Shown here: piece by piece, positions 6,661 through 10,466 of the stretch
Position numbering within the stretch: the stretch's first letter is position 1
How the letters are laid out: every line of letters starts with the position of its first letter
NCBI GenBank assembly: GCA_026400415.1
Contig: JAPLPA010000364.1
Span: 1 to 10,466, forward strand
Length of the DNA: 10,466 nucleotides
Direction of reading: 5' to 3'
From: Afipia sp.
Lineage (GTDB): Bacteria; Pseudomonadota; Alphaproteobacteria; Rhizobiales; Xanthobacteraceae
The notes under the pieces: generated by a model
Seen by the model: only the letters and a program-made list of their open reading frames with translations
Database searches by the model: none
What the model was told of the DNA's origin: nothing
Program-made: the position numbers and the translations under genes

Positions 6661-7734
6661 TTAGGCCAATTTCGAAGTTTGGAGAGATTGAGCTGCGGAC
6701 TGAACAACGCCTCCGATTTGCCTGAGCGTCACCGCCCGCATGTCGTCGCCGCGATCAAATGCACGATACCAATCGACCGAAAGCTGCAAAGCCTGATCCA
6801 AGTTCGTGAGCGGCTGCCATCCAAGCCGCGTATGCGCCTTGTTGCAGTCAAGCGCCAGATAAGCCGCTTCATGCGGATGGTGAGCAGCATCGATGCCCCA
6901 TTTAGCCTCAGGTCCCCATTTCCGAGCAAGGTTCTCAACCAGCACCGATACCGCCACCGCACTGTCGTCGTCCGGACCGAAATTCCAGCCCTCTGCGAAA
7001 TCCTGCCCTTCAAGCACCACCCACTGGGCGAGAACGAGATATCCGATCACCGGGTCCAGCACATGTTGCCACGGGCGAACGGCAGCCGGGTTTCGGATGT
7101 GAACAACATCACCTTTCATGAAGGCCTTCACGAGATCCGGCACCAGGCGATCCTGCGACCAGTCGCCGCCGCCAATTACGTTGCCCGCGCGTGCAGATGC
7201 AATACGTGGCGCATCACGACGATAGGCTGCCGTCACGATTTCCGCGCAACCCTTGCTGCTGCTGTAAGGATCGTATCCCCCCATGGGGTCCGTTTCGCTA
7301 TAACCTTGCACCGCGCCCGTGTTCTCGTAGCATTTGTCGCTGGTCACAATCACCACGGCTTCAACGCTTGAAGCATGCCGCAGTGCTTCAAGCAAATGGA
7401 CCGTTCCCATGACATTGGTAGCGTAAGTTTCAACCGGTTCCTGATAGGACAATCGCACCAGCGGCTGCGCCGCCATGTGGATGACAATGCTTGGCTTAGC
7501 TTCTTCGACCGCAGCGCGAAGCTGAGCGAGGTCACGAATGTCGCCGATACGATGCTTGATATCGCTTCCGACATTCGCCGCAACAAACACGCCGCGAATA
7601 TCATCCGGCGGTAGTGCAAACCCATACACGTCGGCTCCCAGCGAACGGAGCAAAAGCGCCATCCACGAGCCCTTGAATCCCGTATGCCCGGTCAGGAAGA
7701 CGCGGCGGCCGCGCCAGAACGCTGCGTCGATCAC
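6661..7734 (-). CDS. rfbG: CDP-glucose 4,6-dehydratase
   Basis: Converts CDP-glucose to CDP-4-keto-6-deoxyglucose in the cytoplasm. It is an extended SDR of 357 residues. From the chosen start the N-terminus reads VIDAAFWRGRRVFLTGHTGFKGSW, with the NAD loop TGHTGFKGSW at 15-24. HMAAQPLVRLSY (86-97), VTSDKCYEN (130-138), and the catalytic Y157-SSS-K161 follow. RAGNVIGGGDWSQDRLVPD (182-200) is a hallmark of RfbG as opposed to dTDP- or GDP-sugar dehydratases. Start: GTG 7734 overlaps the rfbF stop as GTGA, giving the usual RfbG N-terminus and length. The frame extends to ATG 7767, which would add 11 residues and a longer overlap. The coupling to rfbF implies the two enzymes are made together. 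Stop TAA at 6661-6663. Confidence 0.95.
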   Translation of the reverse strand: MIDAAFWRGRRVFLTGHTGFKGSWMALLLRSLGADVYGFALPPDDIRGVFVAANVGSDIKHRIGDIRDLAQLRAAVEEAKPSIVIHMAAQPLVRLSYQEPVETYATNVMGTVHLLEALRHASSVEAVVIVTSDKCYENTGAVQGYSETDPMGGYDPYSSSKGCAEIVTAAYRRDAPRIASARAGNVIGGGDWSQDRLVPDLVKAFMKGDVVHIRNPAAVRPWQHVLDPVIGYLVLAQWVVLEGQDFAEGWNFGPDDDSAVAVSVLVENLARKWGPEAKWGIDAAHHPHEAAYLALDCNKAHTRLGWQPLTNLDQALQLSVDWYRAFDRGDDMRAVTLRQIGGVVQSAAQSLQTSKLA

Positions 7735-8501
7735 CAGACTTTCCACTTCGCCGTATCGGCAGCCCACTGCTCTTCGAGAAATGTACGATCCCGCACGGTG
7801 TCCATCGGATGCCAGAAACCATGATGAACATACGCGCGCAGCGCATCGGCTTTCGCGAGCGCTTCCATCGGCTCGCGTTCCCAGATTGTTTCATCGCCCT
7901 TGATGAGATCTCCGACTGACGGCGCCAGAAGAAAAAATCCGCCGTTGATCCAGCCGCCATCGTCGGACGGCTTTTCCTGAAAGCTGATGACGCGGTCGCC
8001 TTCGATGGTGATCGCACCGAAACGCTTTGCTGGTCTCACCGCAGTCACCGTTGCCCTGCGCCCGTGCTTTTTATGAAATGCCAGCTGCGCCGCAAGATCG
8101 ATATCGCACACGCCGTCTCCATACGTCAGCGCAAACACTTCATCGTCTTTCACGTAGGGCAACACTCGCTTGAGGCGGCCACCGGTCATCGTTTCATTGC
8201 CGGTGTCGACAAGAGTTACACGCCAAGGTTCGGCGGATTCGCGGTGAACTTCCATGCGATTTTCAGCGATGTGAAACGTCACGTCGGACATATGCAGGAA
8301 GTAGTTCGCGAAATACTCCTTGATGAGATAGCCTTTGTAGCCGAGGCAAATGATGAAATCATTCACGCCATAATGACTATAGATTTTCATGATGTGCCAT
8401 AGGATCGGTCGTCCACCCACCTCAACCATGGGTTTTGGACGCACCGTGGTTTCCTCGGCAAGGCGCGTGCCCAAACCGCCCGCTAAAATTACGACTTTCA
8501 T
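7731..8501 (-). CDS. rfbF: glucose-1-phosphate cytidylyltransferase
   Basis: Makes CDP-glucose and pyrophosphate from CTP and glucose-1-phosphate, the entry step to CDP-deoxysugars. The 256 residues match the usual length of about 257. The N-terminal nucleotide-binding signature is LAGGLGTRLAEET (6-18), followed by RPKPMVEVGGRPILWHIMK (21-39) with the catalytic-region Lys23. ICLGYKGYLIKEYF (51-64), LVDTGNETMTGGRLKRV (97-113), and the metal-binding LTYGDGVCDID (125-135) follow. ICLGYKG and TGGRLKR are typical of RfbF and not of the dTDP-glucose enzyme RmlA. Start ATG 8501 has only a weak AGAG site. A perfect hairpin sits 20 bases upstream. It is the first gene of the four-gene minus-strand cluster. 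Confidence 0.96.
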   Translation of the reverse strand: MKVVILAGGLGTRLAEETTVRPKPMVEVGGRPILWHIMKIYSHYGVNDFIICLGYKGYLIKEYFANYFLHMSDVTFHIAENRMEVHRESAEPWRVTLVDTGNETMTGGRLKRVLPYVKDDEVFALTYGDGVCDIDLAAQLAFHKKHGRRATVTAVRPAKRFGAITIEGDRVISFQEKPSDDGGWINGGFFLLAPSVGDLIKGDETIWEREPMEALAKADALRAYVHHGFWHPMDTVRDRTFLEEQWAADTAKWKVW

Positions 8502-8752
8502 CAGATAACTCTATTTGAGATCGTGTTTCCGTTGAAACACGGAGATCCTCGGGCCATCAAAATTGACTTTCACATCATTTCCCACGGCCTTCGAATTAGG
8601 ACTAATATCGCGAAAGATCGGTAAAATGAACGGGTTATATGCCGTGAAAGGCCGTCCAATTCACGATTCCTCGCCAAAATCGGGCATTCTTGAGCGATGA
8701 CGGCCCAAACCAAATGCACCGACATTCAACAGAGCACAAATAGGCTGGATTC
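8502..8752. other. 251-base divergent intergenic region, probable promoter region
   Basis: This gap separates rfbF (-) from the GT4 gene (+) and should contain promoters for both, including the whole four-gene rfbF cluster. Besides the rfbF-leader hairpin it holds a longer-spaced inverted repeat: ACGGCCTT at 8584-8591 and AAGGCCGT at 8648-8655. I could not identify a convincing -35/-10 pair on either strand. TTGACT at 8563-8568 and TAATAT at 8603-8608 look promoter-like but are not correctly spaced as a pair. No open frame with protein-like content was seen. Confidence 0.5.
8522..8541 (-). promoter_or_regulatory. perfect 8-bp inverted repeat in the rfbF leader
   Basis: The arms CGTGTTTC (8522-8529) and GAAACACG (8534-8541) are perfect reverse complements around a four-base loop. 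The repeat ends 20 bases before the rfbF start codon. In RNA it would form a hairpin next to the weak ribosome site; in DNA it is a compact palindrome that could be an operator. No U-run follows, so it does not look like a terminator. Function is unknown. Confidence 0.5.
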
Positions 8753-9901
8753 ATGAGCGGCATGACATCCGAACCGCCTGTTCTGCTTTACATCGCATCC
8801 GAAGACCGCGCCTTCGTTTCGCATCGTCTCCCGATGGCGCGCGCGGCGAAAGATGCAGGCTTCGATGTTCATGTCGCGACCAACGCGACCAAATACGCGG
8901 ACGCAATCTGGGCCGAAGGCTTTCAGCTTCATCAGATACCGTTCCGCCGCGGCGGGCTCGGACCTCTGTCGGCGCTGAACACAATTCTCACCATTCGCGC
9001 GCTTGAACACGAAATCGAACCGTCCGTCATTCATCACTCAGGCTTGCAATGCTGCATTCTCGGCGGGATCGCTGCACTGGGACACAGCGCCCGCCAGATA
9101 AATGCGCTCACGGGTCTGGGCTACGTCTTTACATCCTCCTCACTCGGCGCGCAGGTCATCAGACAGGCCGTGAGCCTTCTGCTGCGATTGCTGCTCAATC
9201 GAAATACAAGCATCGCGCTTGTGCAAAATCCGGATGATGGCGCAGCGCTTGAGGCGATGGGCGTATCGGCGCAACAAATTGTGGTGATCCCGGGTTCAGG
9301 CGTCGATACCGACGCTCTCACCCCGCTTGCCGAGCCCGACGGTCCGATCACGATTGGATTCGCCGGACGGCTCCTCAAGGACAAGGGGATTCGCGCTTTG
9401 GTCAGCGCTCATCGCTTATTGCTGGACCGCGGCCTCGACACCCGCTTGCTGATCGCCGGAGAACCGGACCCGGCCAATCCGGAAACCATCTCGCAGGCGG
9501 AAGCCGTAGCGTGGAACGAAGAACCCGGGATCACATGGCTTGGCCAAGTCGAAAATATAAAGGACCTCTGGAGCCATGCTCATATCGCAGCGCTTCCCTC
9601 ACATCGGGAAGGTCTGCCCAAAAGTCTGCTGGAAGCTGCGGCTTACGGCCGGCCGATGGTTGCGACCGATACGCCCGGATGCAGGGAGATCGTGATCGAC
9701 AGGCAAACAGGATTGCTGGTGCCGATCGAGGCTCCGATCAAGCTTGCCGACGCGCTAGAGACGCTCATTCGCTCCAAGGAGCTGAGGCAAACATACGGAA
9801 AAGCCGCACGTCAGCTTGTTGTCGACAAAATGTCGTCCCGCAGCGTCGGGGCGGCAATCGTCGCGCTCTACAAAGGCAAACCGGACGCGCGCGCAAAATA
9901 G
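8753..9901 (+). CDS. GT4 family glycosyltransferase
   Basis: Retaining GT-B glycosyltransferase of 382 residues, probably adding a sugar to the lipid-linked glycan at the cytoplasmic face. The N-terminal domain has a FVSHRLPMARAAKDAGFDVHV acceptor-side helix (21-41) and an INALTGLGYVFTS segment (116-128), as in CapM/PglA-like enzymes. The C-terminal domain has VIPGSGVD (178-185), GFAGRLLKDKGI (202-213) with the phosphate-contacting Arg/Lys pair, and the EX7E motif at E286-GLPKSLL-E294 within SHREGLPKSLLEAAAYGRPMVATD. No signal peptide or membrane segment is evident. Start ATG 8753 follows an AGG element by about eight bases; ATG 8762 is an alternative. GC is among the highest in the window (about 63% in a counted line). 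It is transcribed divergently from rfbF. Donor sugar is unknown; the CDP-branched sugar made next door is one candidate but is not shown by sequence. Confidence 0.92.
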   Translation: MSGMTSEPPVLLYIASEDRAFVSHRLPMARAAKDAGFDVHVATNATKYADAIWAEGFQLHQIPFRRGGLGPLSALNTILTIRALEHEIEPSVIHHSGLQCCILGGIAALGHSARQINALTGLGYVFTSSSLGAQVIRQAVSLLLRLLLNRNTSIALVQNPDDGAALEAMGVSAQQIVVIPGSGVDTDALTPLAEPDGPITIGFAGRLLKDKGIRALVSAHRLLLDRGLDTRLLIAGEPDPANPETISQAEAVAWNEEPGITWLGQVENIKDLWSHAHIAALPSHREGLPKSLLEAAAYGRPMVATDTPGCREIVIDRQTGLLVPIEAPIKLADALETLIRSKELRQTYGKAARQLVVDKMSSRSVGAAIVALYKGKPDARAK

Positions 9902-9931
9902 GAAGCGTAAGCCAGTGGGAGTTTGCGCCAA

Positions 9932-10318
9932 TCAATAAATCGATGACGCGGCGCCAAGTGCAACGGGACGAAAGGTTCGCGTTTCGCATTTGTCATTGAT
10001 CACAGAAGGCCGTGACTCGACGACCTTGTCTGCCCTGACGAAGAATGTGTAGTAGAGAGTTCGTGTTGGAAAATCGACGCGCGCGCATGTGGTCCATTGT
10101 TCGGGTCCGGATTGCGCTTCGTTCGGTCCCGTATCGGAAATTCCGACAGCTTTCGCATCTCGCATCGCTTGCACAGTCTTCAAAATCTGGGCTCCAATGG
10201 ATTTTTGCTGATTCAAATCCGGAATCGGATTCGCCAATGTTTCGGATCTGTCAAAAGAGAAGCTGCATCCCCCCAAGACAACCGCAAAGCACAACAGACA
10301 TACGCGCACAAAATTCAT
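9932..10318 (-). CDS. small predicted lipoprotein of unknown function
   Basis: A 128-residue protein with a clear lipoprotein signal: MNFVRVCLLCFAVVLGGC, where LGGC is the lipobox and Cys18 would be lipidated, anchoring it in the envelope. The mature part is polar with no recognised domain. It includes a QQKSIGAQILKTVQAMRDAKAVG helix-like stretch and WTTCARVDF...RTLYYTFFVRADKVVESR, two strands of the kind seen in small envelope proteins. Start: ATG 10318 has GAAGG with a six-base spacer and puts the signal peptide at the N-terminus. The frame opens further to ATG 10399, which would add 27 residues ahead of the signal and is unlikely. It converges on the GT4 gene with a 30-base gap. It may be unrelated to sugar synthesis and mark the locus boundary. 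Confidence 0.75.
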   Translation of the reverse strand: MNFVRVCLLCFAVVLGGCSFSFDRSETLANPIPDLNQQKSIGAQILKTVQAMRDAKAVGISDTGPNEAQSGPEQWTTCARVDFPTRTLYYTFFVRADKVVESRPSVINDKCETRTFRPVALGAASSIY

Positions 10319-10466
10319 CTTCGGCCTTCGTAAACCCAATCCTGCGGTCGCGTCGCGCGTGCAAGAAATTATCCTGGCGTGTTTAACCAAACTGCGCATG
10401 TGCTGTCACGGCCAAACACATGGCAGTGGGCGACGATCTGCCGCGAATTCACCCACATCCCGCTGC
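10319..10466. other. right-edge sequence with no assignable gene
   Basis: This stretch should contain the promoter of the lipoprotein gene on the minus strand. On the plus strand a frame open from 10334 to the window edge, with possible GTG starts at 10379 and 10400, ends in the peptide TWQWATICREFTHIPL. That reads like protein but is too short to identify. The minus strand is also open in part, so no gene is called. Confidence 0.3.
10325..10329 (-). promoter_or_regulatory. Shine-Dalgarno site of the lipoprotein gene
   Basis: The minus strand reads GAAGG, then CCGAAG, then ATG at 10318. It places the start directly before the lipoprotein signal peptide. Confidence 0.6.

Noticed and set aside
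6610..7371. 253-residue open frame on the plus strand
   Set aside because: It lies almost wholly antisense to rfbG, which has unmistakable motifs. The translation is rich in Arg/His/Pro with no fold-like pattern, as expected of a shadow frame.
7607..7614. GGCGGTAG, the core of the RfaH-dependent ops element
   Set aside because: It is inside the rfbG coding region, on the strand opposite to transcription, not in a leader; an 8-base chance match.
7735..7767. rfbG start at ATG 7767
   Set aside because: It would overlap rfbF by 37 bases and add 11 residues not typical of RfbG; GTG 7734 in a GTGA overlap gives the standard N-terminus.
9511..9999. 162-residue open frame on the plus strand
   Set aside because: It overlaps the GT4 gene in another frame, where the EX7E motif region is clearly coding in the annotated frame; the composition is shadow-like.

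Overview
The window is part of a surface-polysaccharide (O-antigen or exopolysaccharide type) biosynthesis locus of a Gram-negative bacterium. GC is moderately high (hand-counted 60-base lines range from about 48% at the left to about 63% at the right). Codon use, gene style and the lipoprotein-type gene at the right suggest an alphaproteobacterium, possibly of the Bradyrhizobium/Rhodopseudomonas/Afipia group. That placement is an inference from general appearance, not from a marker gene.

Layout, left to right: (1) the 3' part of an NAD-dependent epimerase/dehydratase-like SDR gene (+), cut by the window edge; (2) a large polytopic membrane protein (-), probably a GT-C glycosyltransferase; (3) divergent from it, a two-gene + strand unit of a membrane-anchored GT2 polyprenyl-phosphate sugar synthase and a class I methyltransferase, joined by an ATGA overlap; (4) a four-gene - strand cluster read from 8501 down to 4304: rfbF, rfbG, a sugar C-methyltransferase and a Gfo/Idh/MocA oxidoreductase; (5) a 251-base divergent intergenic region containing a perfect 8-bp hairpin just ahead of rfbF; (6) a GT4 glycosyltransferase (+); (7) a small lipoprotein (-) that may mark the edge of the sugar locus; (8) about 150 bases at the right edge without an assignable gene.

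How the genes fit together: RfbF makes CDP-glucose from CTP and glucose-1-phosphate, and RfbG converts it to CDP-4-keto-6-deoxyglucose. The next two genes, a TylC3-type C-methyltransferase and a Gfo/Idh/MocA reductase, would naturally add a methyl branch next to the ketone and then reduce a keto group. The predicted result is a CDP-activated C-methyl-branched 6-deoxyhexose. The usual CDP-3,6-dideoxyhexose enzymes (RfbH and its reductase) are not in the window. The GT4 enzyme could place a sugar on the lipid-linked glycan in the cytoplasm. The GT2/GT-C pair resembles a Gtr-type arrangement, in which a sugar is loaded on undecaprenyl phosphate, flipped, and added in the periplasm. The left 2.5 kb is visibly more AT-rich than the rest, which suggests a separately acquired module.

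Three start sites were moved from the longest open frame to internal codons (GTG 2403, GTG 7734, ATG 10318), using Shine-Dalgarno motifs, stop/start overlaps and family N-termini. No tRNA, rRNA, CRISPR array, insertion sequence or attachment site was seen.
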